A DNA stretch of 64,000 nt from Erinaceus europaeus. Its lineage: Eukaryota > Chordata > Mammalia > Eulipotyphla > Erinaceidae. Positions 31,993-42,746 of the stretch are shown here, piece after piece. The first letter of the stretch is position 1. Every line of letters starts with the position of its first letter. The translations under genes were made by a program, and so were the position numbers. Below the pieces are notes generated by a model. It searched no databases, had not been told where the DNA came from, and saw only the letters and a program-made list of their open reading frames with translations. The stretch covers positions 33,410,361 through 33,474,360 of the forward strand of contig NC_080171.1 in NCBI RefSeq assembly GCF_950295315.1, given 5' to 3'.

Positions 31993-32772
31993 TGAAGAAG
32001 TAAAAGGCCCAGATCCTTAAGGACATAGTTTTGCTTATCTACAGAATACATTTTTGAGGGGAAGGAGTCTGGGGAGGGGTATGTCATAGGTGATGGTTAT
32101 ATTAGAGGCTTTATTAGAGACTGAATCCAGCAGGCTATAAATGAGGCTAAACATGAATACAGTTAGTGTCTGCTCTAGGTGCCCCATCATTAAAAGAACA
32201 TAGCTTGTACCCTTCTAACTGAAGGAACAAGCTTTCCTGTTGTCTCTATATTTGTTTCTGCATCAAGTCCATTGGAATGCATAAGCAATAAACCTAGAAA
32301 GTGTTTGTTGAGTTATCTGAAGAGCAGTTGAAGAAAAATAAAAATCCCTAATCTTCAAGAATAAATAGGAACTAAAAATGTTTTTCTTTGCTTTTATTTT
32401 GCTTTGTTTTTTCACTCCATTAGGAATGAAACTGTGGTTTCTAGAAGACAACTCTAATTTTAACCTCAGCTACACAATTTAAAATGATGTCTTTATTGTT
32501 TTCAGAGTACCCACTCTCCTTATATCTGAAAAATGTATACATTTTTATGTACTAGTTATTTTCTTTTGAAATTCTGAGCTTAGAGGAAAGATGATCACAT
32601 AACTTTCAGGGAAAGTTTGCTGGCATTCTTAGCTTATAAATCTCCCAAATAACAATTTACTTGTGTTTTATCAGAGTAACACATTTCATAGCACTCTCTA
32701 TCTACACATCACATTTATCCTTCTTATGACTTCAGTCTCTCCCAAGTCCATCTTCTTACCATTAAAGAAGTC
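31993..32772. other. unique sequence, nothing recognised
   Basis: AT-rich; no repeat or gene recognised. Confidence 0.4.
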
Positions 32773-33148
32773 ATTCAGTATGAATTGAGAGGAGCATGCA
32801 AGAAAGTGCACCCCACCCTAAAGGTTCCCACACTGGGGGAAATATAGGCTCTATAGAAGAAGTGGGATGTTCCTGCTGTCTTAGGGTTTAAGAAGATAAC
32901 AATACATAGTTATTGCTATAATCACATCATTTGGCAATTGGGCTAACTTTGAAATATCCCTTTGTTAGGAATTACTGTATCCGCTGATCCCAACCTAACC
33001 AATGCAATAAGTACCACCTCAGCATGCTTCACTTCAGACTGTGTCCAGAGACATCAGGCATGGATTGCCAACCCTTCACCCTCATCACTCCAGTGAGATA
33101 CTTCCTTTCATAGCATTCTCTAATTCCATTCCAGGAGGTTCACTTTCT

Positions 33149-33434
33149 TTTTTATTTTATTTTATTTTATTTATTTATTCCCTTTTGTTGCCCTTGTTGT
33201 TTTATTGTTGTAGTTATTATTGTTGTTGTCATTGTTGGATAGGACAGAGAGAAATGGAGAGAGGAGGGGAAGACAGAGAGGAGGAGAGAAAGATAGACAC
33301 CTGCAGACCTGCTTCACCGCCTGTGAAGCGACTCCCCTGCAGGTGGGGAGCCGGGGTTCGAACCGGGATCCTTATGCCGGTCCTTGTGCTTTGTGCCACC
33401 TGCACTTAACCCGCTGCGCTACAGCCCGACTCCC
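33149..33434 (-). mobile_element. S1 SINE, near-consensus, probably young
   Basis: Reverse S1, short form, with a (TTTTA)n/(TTTA)n tail. In its own sense the A box TAGCGCAGCGGG and B box GGTTCGAACCCC fit the Pol III consensus. A perfect 15-bp duplication, GGAGGTTCACTTTCT, lies at 33134-33148 and 33435-33449. Removing it restores the L1u text exactly as at 26.78 kb. Confidence 0.95.
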
Positions 33435-34393
33435 GGAGGTTCACTTTCTAACAAAGTCCCAAAACCTAGATATAGACCAAGTCCCATAAGATAGAGCATA
33501 TGTTCACATGTATCTATAAATTAGGGCAAAATATATACCTGAAAGCAAAAATACACAATAGTCTGTAGTGAGTCAGTATCAAGTTCATAATGAAACAGAG
33601 TCTACTTAGACTTAGATACCCTCCTCACCTATTTCCTATTACAGTTCTCTCACTCACTCCAAAGCTAACCTTAGTAAAGCAAGGACTGCAAAAGTTAAAT
33701 AAGAGCAAGTGACTGGCATACTTTAACAATGACTCTTTAGTCACTATCAGGCCACTCCATCAGCTGGGGTCCTAATGTGGGAGTCCAGAGATTCCTAAAC
33801 ATACATAATGGGCCTAGACGTTGAATAAATCCCTCTCTCCATTGTTACCAGTCATTTCTATCAGGAACAACACAATAGACCCCTTTGTGGACCCCCATAG
33901 GACCTTGTCCTCAACTTGGATCAACAATAGTAGAGAATGTTCCATCCTCTGAAGGGAGGCTGGACAATATATTCTATGCTACACCTGAGAAAGATGGGTC
34001 CTGATATTGAGGCAGCTTGGAATGTTCCTCCTTATGACCACAGAATGTGAGCTCAGATCTACAGGGATGCAGAGGTCACATAGGCTCCTAAGCTGAATAT
34101 GGGCCCCAGATCAGTTCAGATCAATGGGGTTTACAATCAACAATATTTATACACCTTTCCCATATTTTGAAGCTACTCTCTTCCATGATCCAGCTTTCTG
34201 GTCCTTTTCCCAGCCATGACATCATCTGCCCAGACAATAAATTGGATCCACCTGCATATCTGATTTCAAGCTCAGGAGAAAGGGAAAAAAAACCAAATAG
34301 TATAGCTACAGGCCTTTGGAATATAACTAAAATATGCCTATTATCTATCTACAAAATAGAGACCCCTCCCCCAACTCTTCATCTACACTATTC

Positions 34394-34850
34394 TGTTGGG
34401 GAATTGTGCAGATGTGGTTGAACATTGGCAGGGCCCACAAACCACTATATTTCCATGCAAGTATTATTAAGATATCCCCACCATGTTATCCCCTCAGGGT
34501 ACTGCTAATCCCTCCAGCTTTCTACCTTCCCAGAATGCCTTTTTCTTCTCTCTACCCTCTTCCCTAGCCAATTCCATCCTGACTTGCCACTTCCGGAATT
34601 CTCCCATAAAAGTCACTTCTGTTTCCGCTCTTTCTTCTTCCGTCTCTCTCTCTCTCTCTTTTCTCTTCTGTATCCTGACCTGGAGAAGGGCTGACATGCA
34701 TAGCGGGAGGTAGCCATTTTGCTAGCTCCATGTGGCCTAAACCCGCTGTGATCACACCCGACTCTGGGGCACCCGCATGAATAAAGATTTGTGTTCCTGC
34801 TCCACCATGAGTTCCTGGTCTCTTCTCTCTCCCACTACACTAGCCCGGCA
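34394..34850 (+). mobile_element. solo LTR C
   Basis: 457 bp from TGTTGGGGAATTG to CTAGCCCGGCA. U3 contains CCATAAAAGTC (TATA-like, near 34606). AATAAA (34780-34785) is followed by GTGTTCC, and GAGTTCCTGGTCTC begins the downstream part shared with the other LTRs. The insertion is in the L1u CACTATTCCAGCC block; left CTATTC and right ACATTC look like a decayed 6-bp duplication. The terminus recalls IAP/ERVK LTRs; class II is inference. Confidence 0.85.
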
Positions 34851-35316
34851 ACATTCCAGCCTTTAGGTCCATGATTGGTCAACAGTTTGTTTGGCTTTGT
34901 ATGTTAACTCTCTTTTCAGCCTCCAGGTTCCAGATGCTTGTATGATGCCAACCAGACTTCCCTGGACAGACAACCCCACCAATGTGTCCTGGAGCTCTGA
35001 TTCCCCAGAGCCCCACCCTACTAGGGAAAGAGAGAGGCAGGATAGGAGTATGGATTGACCTGTCAATGCCCATGTTCAGTGGGGAAGCAATTACAGAAGC
35101 CAGACCTTCCACCTTCTGCATCCCACAATGACCTTGGGTCTATACTCCCAGAGGGTTAAAGAATAGGAAAGCTATCAAGGCAGTGGATGGGATATGGAGA
35201 CCTGATGATGGGGATTGTGCGAAGCTGTACCCCTCTTATCCTATGGTTTTGTCAGTTTCCTTTTTATAAATAAAAACATTTTAAAAAAAAGACCTGATAA
35301 AAAAATAATTCAGTAT

Positions 35317-35785
35317 TTAGATACACCTTCTAGGAAGATTTGCTGAATGTTAGCCCAGTTCATTAACACAGGTTGTGTTAGAGGTTCCTCCTGTATGCAA
35401 CTATGGGAATTTCTGCACTGCTCTAACATCAGACTTACTGCACTGCATTGTAATTACACGTTGATTTATTTGGCTTCTGCACATGAGAATATCACATATC
35501 CTGTGTATAACAAAAGAGTTGATATATTTAAGGTTGACAAGAATGTAACTTGGTGCCAAAATCCAAACTTTTAATGTATGAGACCTTGCATTTGATTCCC
35601 AGCACCGCAAAAATAAAAATTAAACAGTTAATTAAAATGTAGGTTTCTTTAAAAAGAATTGACACACAACAGATGATTCTTAAATTGAACTACATTTAAA
35701 ATATTCCCCCACCAAATGTAAAATATCAATAACAAAATATTTCCCCCATTCTTAAAAATGTATGGATCCTAAAATCTTAAGGATG
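35317..35785. other. unique sequence with a short S3-like scrap
   Basis: 35575-35625 (GTATGAGACCTTGCATTTGATTCCCAGCACC) looks like an S3 B-box fragment. The rest is unassigned. Confidence 0.4.
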
Positions 35786-36049
35786 GGGTACCAGGTTAGC
35801 ACATAATAAAAAGTGCAAGGACTGGAGTAAGAATACCAGTCTGAGCCCCCGGCTTCCCACCTGAAGAGGGGTTGGTTCACAGGCTGTGAAGCAAGTCTGC
35901 AGGTGTGTCTTCCCTTCTTCCCTTGATTTCTCTCTGTCCTATCCAACAACAATTATAAATGGAAAAAGAAGACCACCAGGAGCACTGGATTCATGGTGCA
36001 GACACCAAGCCTCAGTGATAACCCTGGAGGCAAAAAAAAAAAAAAAAAA
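35786..36049 (+). mobile_element. S1 SINE, long form with shortened middle
   Basis: Degraded head, GTCTGAGCCCCCGGC B box, shortened pyrimidine stretch, 3' module (CACCAGGAGCACTGG to CCCTGGAGG) and A18 tail. Duplication CTTAAGGATG lies at 35776-35785 and 36050-36059. Confidence 0.9.
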
Positions 36050-36059
36050 CTTAAGGATG

Positions 36060-36597
36060 ATTCATCTTTATAAACAACATGGCTTTTGTAGTCCAGTTTG
36101 TGAAAGAATTTCTCTTTTCATAGATCAGGCCAGAGTAATGGGAAAAGAAATATTTCATCTTCAATTGTAGATACAGTTATCCTATAGCCAAGATGACTTG
36201 CATGTTGATTTCTACACACTGTGCCTCTGGTACTTCTGAAAGAAACATTGTTCTTAAAGTGATTAAACAGATTTAGAGTTTCAATGAACCAAGATGCAGG
36301 CTGCCTCAGCCGGACTGTTGAATCTGGTTGCTTGCCACCAGAATCTAGTCTCCAAAATAAAACAAGATAAAAAGAAAATTAACCCTCAAAATTGCTTCAC
36401 CAACAGATTATGTTGTCCACATGGGAATAGAGACAGGATGATTAAATTTCCCATAACCTTAACCACTGGTCCAGAAATTCCCATCCTGGGCTAAGGAACA
36501 CAGGTCAAGAAACCAAATGCCTTTTCTCTTAAGGTATAATCTTTTTCAATAAGATGTTCATAAGACTATATTACTACTGTATATTTAAAGAAGGAAG
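36060..36597. other. unique sequence, nothing recognised
   Basis: No repeat or gene recognised. Confidence 0.4.
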
Positions 36598-36676
36598 AAA
36601 CAGAAAAGAAAGAGAGAGAGAGAGAGAGAGAGAGGGAGGGAGGGATGGAGGGAGGGAGAAAGGAAGGAAGGAAGGT
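36598..36676. repeat. purine microsatellite (GA/GGGA/GGAA)
   Basis: (GA)n, then GGGAGGGAGGGATGG, then (GGAA)n, immediately before an S3 SINE. Confidence 0.95.
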
Positions 36677-36677
36677 T

Positions 36678-36875
36678 GGGTGGTCCGGGAGGTGGTGCAG
36701 TGATAAAGATTTGGACTGTCAAGTATGAGGTCCTGAGTTCGATCCCCAGCAGCACATGTGCCAAAGTGATGTCTGGTGCTTTCTCTCTCCTCCTATCTTT
36801 CTCATTAATAAATAAATAAAATCTTTAAAAAAAAAAAGAAAGGAAAGAAAGAAAAGAAAAAAGAAAGAAGAGAAA
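36678..36875 (+). mobile_element. S3 SINE with (GAAA)n tail
   Basis: GGTCCGGGAGGTGGTGCAGTG head, GAGTTCGATCCCCAGC B box, CTTTCTCTCTCCTCCTATC, then AATAAATAAATAAAATCTTT. It carries an AATAAA signal next to a TCTTT Pol III stop, the arrangement of so-called T+ SINEs. A (GAAA)n extension runs to 36875. Confidence 0.9.
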
Positions 36876-37144
36876 TTGATTCATAGTCTCAGGGAATACA
36901 AGGTTCTGTAACAGGAAAGGGAACTCAAAATTTTCACACTTACATGTTCATAACTGAATGTCCTGCTGGGTGTACAATGTGTACACATAGCTTATTCCAG
37001 TGGATATCTTAGACGAAGGAGCTCATCTGGTTTTATACTTAATAAAATAATCTTTCAGGATACTACAGATAAGACATGAAAAGCTATATTTAAGCTTTCA
37101 AAAACATACAATGGATATGTTCAAATCAAATAAAAAATTTCATT
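36876..37144. other. unique sequence, nothing recognised
   Basis: No repeat or gene recognised. Confidence 0.4.
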
Positions 37145-37280
37145 TCAGCCCTCCTGCAGCTGGGGAGTAGGGGACTGACCCTCCTAGATTGGGGAGTAGG
37201 GGTTTGAATCTGAATCCTTGCACAGGTCCTTGTGCTTTGTACTATGTTGGGTGAACCAACACCACCCAACTCCCCCAAAA
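37145..37280 (-). mobile_element. S1 SINE, head only, with local duplication
   Basis: Reverse S1 head. CTGGGGAGTAGGGG and TTGGGGAGTAGGGG occur in tandem, followed by TTTGAATCTGAATCC (reverse B box) and CCTTGTGCTTTGTAC. Confidence 0.75.
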
Positions 37281-37494
37281 TATTCCTTATCAGTATAGAC
37301 ATTGTAAAACTATATTACATATATACTAAAGCATTCGTACTGGAGAAAAAAAACTAATGAATGTAAAACATGGAATAACCAGTGCTACATATGAAACTTT
37401 ATAATTTGTTGTATAAAATGTATCTATCTAGTGGAAACATGCATTTTTCTCTAATTTTATTTTTCTCTTTATAACATAGTTTTTCAAATATGTT

Positions 37495-37660
37495 AAAATT
37501 TATTTTATTTATTAGGATGGAGAGAAATTGACAGAGAGAATATACTAAGGGAGAAAGAAAGAGAAACACTTGTAGCACTGCTTCACAGCTTGTGAAGTTT
37601 TCCCCCTGCAGGTGGGCACTGGAGGATTGAAGCAGCACCCTTATGCATGGAATCTAATTT
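37495..37660 (-). mobile_element. S2 SINE
   Basis: ATGGAGAGAAATTGACAGAGAG, CACTGCTTCACAGCTTGTGAAG, CCCCCTGCAGGTGGGC and GGATTGAAGCAGC form a reverse S2 lacking its head. Confidence 0.75.
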
Positions 37661-37770
37661 TATTTCTCAGTTCACAAATTGTGAATCAGTGCTGCAGGTC
37701 TGTCCTCTATATCCTCTTCTCTCAATTTTTCTCAACCTTATAAAAGGACATAAGTAAAGCTTAAAAAATT
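37661..37770 (+). mobile_element. S2 SINE, 3' part, head-lost
   Basis: CACAAATTGTGAATCAGTGCTGCAGG and a TCTCTCAATTTTTCTC stretch with an A-rich end. It faces the previous minus copy tail to tail in the missing-head region, so the pair forms a short imperfect palindrome. Confidence 0.65.
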
Positions 37771-37799
37771 AACTCCAAACAAATGAAAGATTTAATAGG

Positions 37800-39290
37800 C
37801 TAAACACTATCAAATATGTTGATCAAAACATGCAGAACTCTCCTCCACATAAGTTTTTGTGGCATGTTCATTATTTCAAATCTAATTTCAAGGGAAACCA
37901 AATAAAAAATAAACAAGTGGAATTAAATCAACTTGAAAAGTTCATGTGCAGCAAAAGAAATCACCACAATAACAAAGACACTCCCAACAGACTTGGAGAA
38001 AATATTGTTGCCATTCATCAGAGAGAGCATTGATAACCAAAATACATAAATAAGTCAACAATAAAAAGACAAACACCACCATAAAAATGGGAATATATGG
38101 GCATAATATTCTCAAAAGAATAGATCCAAAGGACCAACAGACATTTGAGAAATAATGCTCAAGTTAGTGATCATCAGGGAAACAGAAATAATAACAATGA
38201 GATACCACTATACATCTGTGAGAATGTCATGCATTAGAAGCAATAGAAACACCAACTGTTGGTGAAGCGGTGGGAGAAATGAACATTCTATGTTGTGTGT
38301 GGGTATAATGGTTGGTCCAAACAGTATGGAAGACAGTCTGAAAATTTATCAGAACACTAGAAATACACCTACCTTATCACCCAGCAATCTCTCTCCTAAG
38401 TAGTTACTAAGGGAAAATTAAAACATCTATCCAAAAAGGCCTATGCATACCAATGTTCACAGCAACAGTGTTGGGCATTACGCCAGCTCCCCCAACACCA
38501 TGCTGTATTGCTTGATGCTGTGGTCTATTTACATAATCATTGTTTTGCCTGAGATCCACCCTGCCTGCAGGGTATTGTTTAATCTCATTAGTTAGAACCT
38601 TCGCAACAGCTGCTATGGAAGCTTTCTACCTTTGTGCTCTTTTCTTTTCTCCACCCTGTCTCCTAGCCATTTCCTTTTCTGACCTGCCACTTCCAGTTTC
38701 TAAGATATAAAGGAGTTGTCTCTGATCAATAAAGGCATTGCATTGCGTTCCCACTCAGCCACGAGTTCCTGGTCTCTCTCCGGCATCGCTGAGTAGCAGC
38801 AGCCCAGGTTGGCTCCAGTCAAGTTCTCTCCAACCCAGAGAGCACGTGCCCAGGAAGAAACACCCTCGACACTAGCCCAGCACAAGTTTGTAATACTCCA
38901 CATTTGGAAGCAACCCAAGATGCCCAGAAATTATGAATGGGTAAGAAATGTGTGTTACATATACCTAATGGAATACTATGTTGCTATTAAAAATGTAGGC
39001 ATAACCTTTGCTGTATCATGATCAGAACAGAAGACATCATGTTCAATGAGCCTAGCCAGATAAAGACCAATACATAATAATCTCACTTGAAGATGAAACT
39101 AAAAATAAAGAACAGTCTGAGAGAACATAAGGTGAAACTTTGACTGGGTGTGATATAAGGCATGAAATCAAAGTACACTTGGAAGGAAGAAAAAGGAAAG
39201 GATGAAGAAATAATGAGGCCTGGTTGTGCCTATTTTTAAAAAACTATACTGTAAATCACTAATCCCCCAATAAAATAAAAGAAAGATACA
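37800..39290 (+). mobile_element. older L1 with decayed ORF2 end, split by LTR D
   Basis: The plus strand carries L1 ORF2 C-terminal landmarks with many stops and shifts (GAGATACCACTATACATCTGTG, CACCCAGCAATC, GGAAGCAACCCAAGATGCCC, AATGGAATACTATGTTGC). It ends with CACTAATCCCCCAATAAAATAAAAG, a different 3' end from L1u that is also seen near 58.0 and 62.7 kb. Clearly older than the 11-13 kb copy. Confidence 0.85.
38469..38882 (+). mobile_element. solo LTR D, with extra U5-side segment
   Basis: TGTTGGGCATTACG to CTAGCCCAGCA, 414 bp. A TATA-like GATATAAAGG (38703-38712), AATAAA (38728-38733) and CGAGTTCCTGGTCTCTC are in the family order. About 85 bp between GGTCTCTC and the 3' end (38784-38870) are absent from LTR C. 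The target duplication is not readable. Inserted in the old L1. Confidence 0.8.
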
Positions 39291-39295
39291 GTTAT

Positions 39296-39390
39296 GTAGT
39301 TTCCTGGGAGGTGAAACAGTGAATAAAATGTTGGATTGTCAACATATGCCAGAATGCTTCACTGGTCCTCTTAGTAATTAGAAAAAAAAA
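39296..39390 (+). mobile_element. S3 SINE fragment
   Basis: TCCTGGGAGGTGAAACAGTG and TGTTGGATTGTCAACATATG match the S3 head. The B box and the rest are missing. Confidence 0.6.
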
Positions 39391-39689
39391 ACTCATATAT
39401 TTCTACATAGTACTAGAGTATAAAATTCAAAAATTGTCATAGAAAATATGTATCTTAATGAAACAGTAATGTTAAGTAACATTTTTAAATAAAAGATACA
39501 ATTTAAAAAATTCATTTCAGATAAAAATCAGTGAAAATCTGGGATGGACATAAAGAAAGTAGCACAATTTAAACATATTAGTAGATGTAACTAATCATAA
39601 AATTGAGGTCCAAAAAGAACACTAAAAAAAATCATTGTCTTCTGCCTCCAGCCTCCAGTTCTACTTCCTAAAGCCCTCTCTGAGATAGC

Positions 39690-40216
39690 CACTGGCCCTG
39701 TGGAATATAACTAAAATATGCCTTCTAGCTACCTACAAGACAGAGACTCCCCCACCCCCAATTCTTCATCTGCACTATTCCAGCCTTTAGGTTCATGATT
39801 CGTAAACAAATTGTTTGGCTTTATATGTTAACTCTCTTTTCAGCCACCAGATTCCAGATGCTAAAATGATGCCAACCAGACTTCCCTGGACAGACAACCC
39901 CACCAATGTGTCCTGGAGCTCCAATTCCCCAGAACCCTGCCCAACTAGGGAAAGAGAGAGGCAGTCTGGGCGTATGGATGGACCTGTCAATGCCCATGTT
40001 CAGCGGGGAAGCAGTTACAGAAGCCAGACCTTCCACCTTTTGCATCCCACAATGACCTTGGGTCCATATTCCCAGAGGGTTAAAGAATAGGAAAGCTATC
40101 AGGAGAGGGGATGGGATATGGAGATCTGATGGTGGGAATTGTGTGGAGTTGTACCCCCTCTTATCCCATGTTTTTGTCAATGTTTCCTTTTTATAAGTAA
40201 AATTTTTAAAAAAGAA
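39690..40216 (+). mobile_element. L1u 3'-end copy
   Basis: From CCCTGTGGAATATAAC through CTGCACTATTCCAGCC, CAGCCACCAGATTCC and CCTTTTTATAAGTAAAATTTTT. It is the last 0.5 kb of the UTR, close in sequence to the 34.85-35.29 kb segment. Confidence 0.9.
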
Positions 40217-40384
40217 AAAATTATCAAGTAAAAAGTGAAGTCTGTAAATGAAATGATCATGTAAAAAATAAATAAATAAATAAATAAAATAAGTACACTA
40301 GTGGATCCTAGGCCTGAGCCATAAACTTTCAAGTGGCAAAATTCATAGTTACTAAAAGGGGTTCAAGGATCTACATGAGTGGAG

Positions 40385-40690
40385 GCCAGAGATGGCACAC
40401 CTGGCTGAGTGCACATGTTAACATGCTCAAGGATCTCCCAGTCCTACTTGTAGAAGGGAATATTCACAAGCAGTGAAGTAGTGTTGTAGGTGTCTATCTT
40501 TATCTCTCTCTCTCTCTCTCTCTCTCTCCCTCTCTATCTATCTATCTATCTCTATCTCTCCCTTTCTTCTCAATTTCTCTGTCTTACTAAATAAAAGAAA
40601 TGGGGGCACTGGGAGTGGTACATTCTTTATGCAGGCACCAAACCCACCGCAGCAGTAACTCTAGTCACAATATAAACAAATAAATAGAAT
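40385..40690 (+). mobile_element. S2-like SINE carrying the S1-type 3' module
   Basis: GGCCAGAGATGGCACACCTGGC head, no clear B box, (CT)n/(CTAT)n expansion, then GGGGCACTGGGAGTGGTACATTC...GCAGGCACCAAACCC...AGTAACTCTAG. The 3' module otherwise typical of long S1 is thus attached to an S2-like body. Confidence 0.7.
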
Positions 40691-40954
40691 CCACATGAGG
40701 ACCAGATGTTAACTGATGCTGACTCAGCAATGTGTCTAAACCAATTTTTTAAATTAATACATTTATTTATATGTATCTAAAACATTATTTTTAGGTATAA
40801 TTTCATTGATCCTCCTCAGATGATTGCTCAAACAATAGATACAAAAAAGAAATACTGTTACATCCAGGGTTGGGAACAGGGGATAATAATATGTGAATAT
40901 TTTATCAAAGAATTAACCCTTCACATATATGAAGAATTTTTGTTTTGTTTTACT

Positions 40955-40962
<8 letters not shown>
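40691..40962. other. unique sequence, nothing recognised
   Basis: AT-rich; nothing recognised. Confidence 0.4.

Positions 40963-41000
<38 letters not shown>
40963..41000. repeat. (AT)n microsatellite
   Basis: About 19 AT units at the tail side of the next SINE. Confidence 0.97.
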
Positions 41001-41002
<2 letters not shown>

Positions 41003-41356
41003 CCACCAGGGTTAGTGCTGGGGCTTGGTATTTGCAAGATTAATCTGGGTGACCTTTCCTTTCCTTTCCCCTCCCTATCTTTCTTTCTCCTTCCCTTCCT
41101 TCTTTCTTTCCTCATTCCTTCCTTCACTTCCCTTCCTTCCTCCTCCTCCTCCTTCTCCTCCTTCTTCCTTTGTTATTAGAAATAGAAAGTGAGAGAGAAG
41201 AGAAAGATAGAAAGGGAGAGAGAAAGAGAGCTATCTTCAGCACTGCTTCACCACTTTATATTTTTTTAAAGCTCCTGCAGGTGTTGAGCAAGAGCTTAAA
41301 AGCAGGGCCTTGTGCACAGGAATGTGTGTGCTCTCCCAGGAGTATCAACACCAGTT
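41001..41356 (-). mobile_element. old SINE with 3' module and long CTTT/CCTT tract
   Basis: GCCACCAGGGTTAGTGCTGGGGC (reverse 3' module), about 120 bp of nearly pure pyrimidine (41045-41165), then AGAAAGGGAGAGAG, CACTGCTTCACCAC and AGCTCCTGCAGG as in reverse S2. Confidence 0.7.
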
Positions 41357-41429
41357 CCCTCCCCACTCATTCTGCTTTACTTTAAAGTGTTTGAAATTGC
41401 TGTTATTGAAATAAATTTCGGGGAGGAGG

Positions 41430-41620
41430 GCAGATAGGTGGTGGCACAACTGGTTAAGTGCATGTATTACCATGCACAAGGACCCAGGTTCAAACCCCCC
41501 AGTCCCTGTCTGTGGGGGGAGAGAAGCTTCACAAGAGGTGAAGGAGGATTGCAGGTGTCTCTCTGTCTCTCCCACCTCCCTCTCAATTTCTTTCTGTTCT
41601 ATCAAATGAAATAAAGAAAG
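41430..41620 (+). mobile_element. S2 SINE
   Basis: GGGCAGATAGGTGGTGGCACAAC head, GGTTCAAACCCCCCAGTCCC B box, GAAGCTTCACAAGAGGTGAAGG middle, TTCTATCAAATGAAATAAAG end. Confidence 0.85.
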
Positions 41621-41754
41621 AGCAAGGGGAAGGGAGAGAGAAAGATGAAAGAAAGAAAGAAATTTCTAGATCCAAAACTGAGTCTCTTTAACCAGAATGG
41701 CATATCAGCAAACTAAGACTCCGAAAATGTGTCATTGTAAATGCTAGCCTGTAC

Positions 41755-42075
41755 TCTCTGTGCAGACAACCTCCCCAATGTGTCCTGGAACCCCACTTCT
41801 CCAGAGCGCTACCCCACTAGGGAAAGATAGAAACAGGCTGAGGGTATGGATTGACGTGCCAATGCCCATTTCCTGCAGAGAAGCAATTACAGAAGCCAGA
41901 CCCCCCACCTTCTGCTCCCCATAATGATCCTGGGTCCATACTCCCAGAGGGATAAACAGCGTTAAAGCTTCCAATAGAAGGGAGGGGATATGGAACTCTG
42001 GTGGTGGGAACTATATGGAATTGTATACCTGTTATTTTATAATCTTGTTAATCATTACTAAACCACTAAAAAAAA
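41755..42075 (+). mobile_element. L1u 3'-end copy, older type
   Basis: GTGCAGACAACCTCCCCAATG, CCAGACCCCCCACCTTCTG, ACTCTGGTGGTGGGAAC and ATTTTATAATCTTGTTAATCATTACTAA. The ending AATCATTACTAA is shared with the copies near 2.3, 54.4 and 58.2 kb and marks a subfamily. Confidence 0.85.
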
Positions 42076-42084
42076 AAATTCTCT

Positions 42085-42740
42085 TGGCCAGAAATGCAAT
42101 CAACTAATTCTCAAAAGTCAAATGAACCCTGAGTTCTCTTCTTGCTAGCCTATAAAAGCGTCCTGCTTTCTGCCCTATTTTGTAGTTCTCTGGACTCTTA
42201 AACAAGACTACCCACATTTCCTGAAGTATTAAGAAAAGCTCATTTGTATCACTTAAATTGTCTTCTTGACTTATTTTTTCAAACACTGTTCACACATTTG
42301 ATCAACACTGAGAAAATATTTCTACAATCTGCATATTCAGATTATTCTGTGACTTCTTAATCCTAATATGCAGGAAAGTTTTCAGAAAATCAATGCTAAA
42401 CCCTTTCTGCTACAAATTTGCCTGAGCTTCACTTATTGTTCCTTTCTGAAGTTATAGAGCGATTACTATAGCTCTTCAATGACTATGAACTTACCCAATG
42501 TTCCAGGTTTCTCTTCTTAAGACTGAATAATCCTACATGGTTACAGCTCAATATTTCAGTAGAATGCTCCACAATGATGGTAATATATTATAAATTTGGT
42601 TATCTAACTAGTTGTTGTGACCACTGAGTATTTAAAATGTGGTCTGAAGACTAAGAAACTAAGTTTTCAAACTTCAACTAATTTACATTCCAACTTAAAT
42701 ATAGACACCTGTGGCCAGGCTGGATGATACAGGTTGGGAC
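42085..42740. other. unique sequence, nothing recognised
   Basis: No repeat or gene recognised. Confidence 0.4.
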
Positions 42741-42746
42741 AGAAAT

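Larger units (their letters stand above)
32782..35307 (+). mobile_element. large L1u with 5' inversion, SINE and LTR insertions
   Basis: 32782 to about 32975 is UTR sequence in minus sense (its reverse contains CAAAGTTAGCCCAATTGCC and CTATAGAGCCTATATTTCC). From there to 35290 the UTR runs in plus sense to CCTTTTTATAAATAAAAAC. ATTCAGTAT flanks it (32773-32781, 35308-35316). An S1 (33149-33434) and LTR C (34394-34850) are nested inside. Without them the plus part is about 1.6 kb. Confidence 0.85.

Noticed and set aside
33290..33430. tRNA gene suggested by good A and B boxes
   Set aside because: The boxes belong to an S1 SINE; there is no cloverleaf or matching acceptor stem, and the rest of the element follows. 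The same applies to every other S1-S5 copy.
34394..34850. Complete endogenous retrovirus
   Set aside because: None of the LTRs has a second LTR, primer-binding site or gag/pol/env-like frame within reach; all are solo LTRs.
36598..36676. Purine-rich regulatory element
   Set aside because: Simple (GA/GGGA/GGAA) microsatellite at a SINE edge; no evidence beyond composition.
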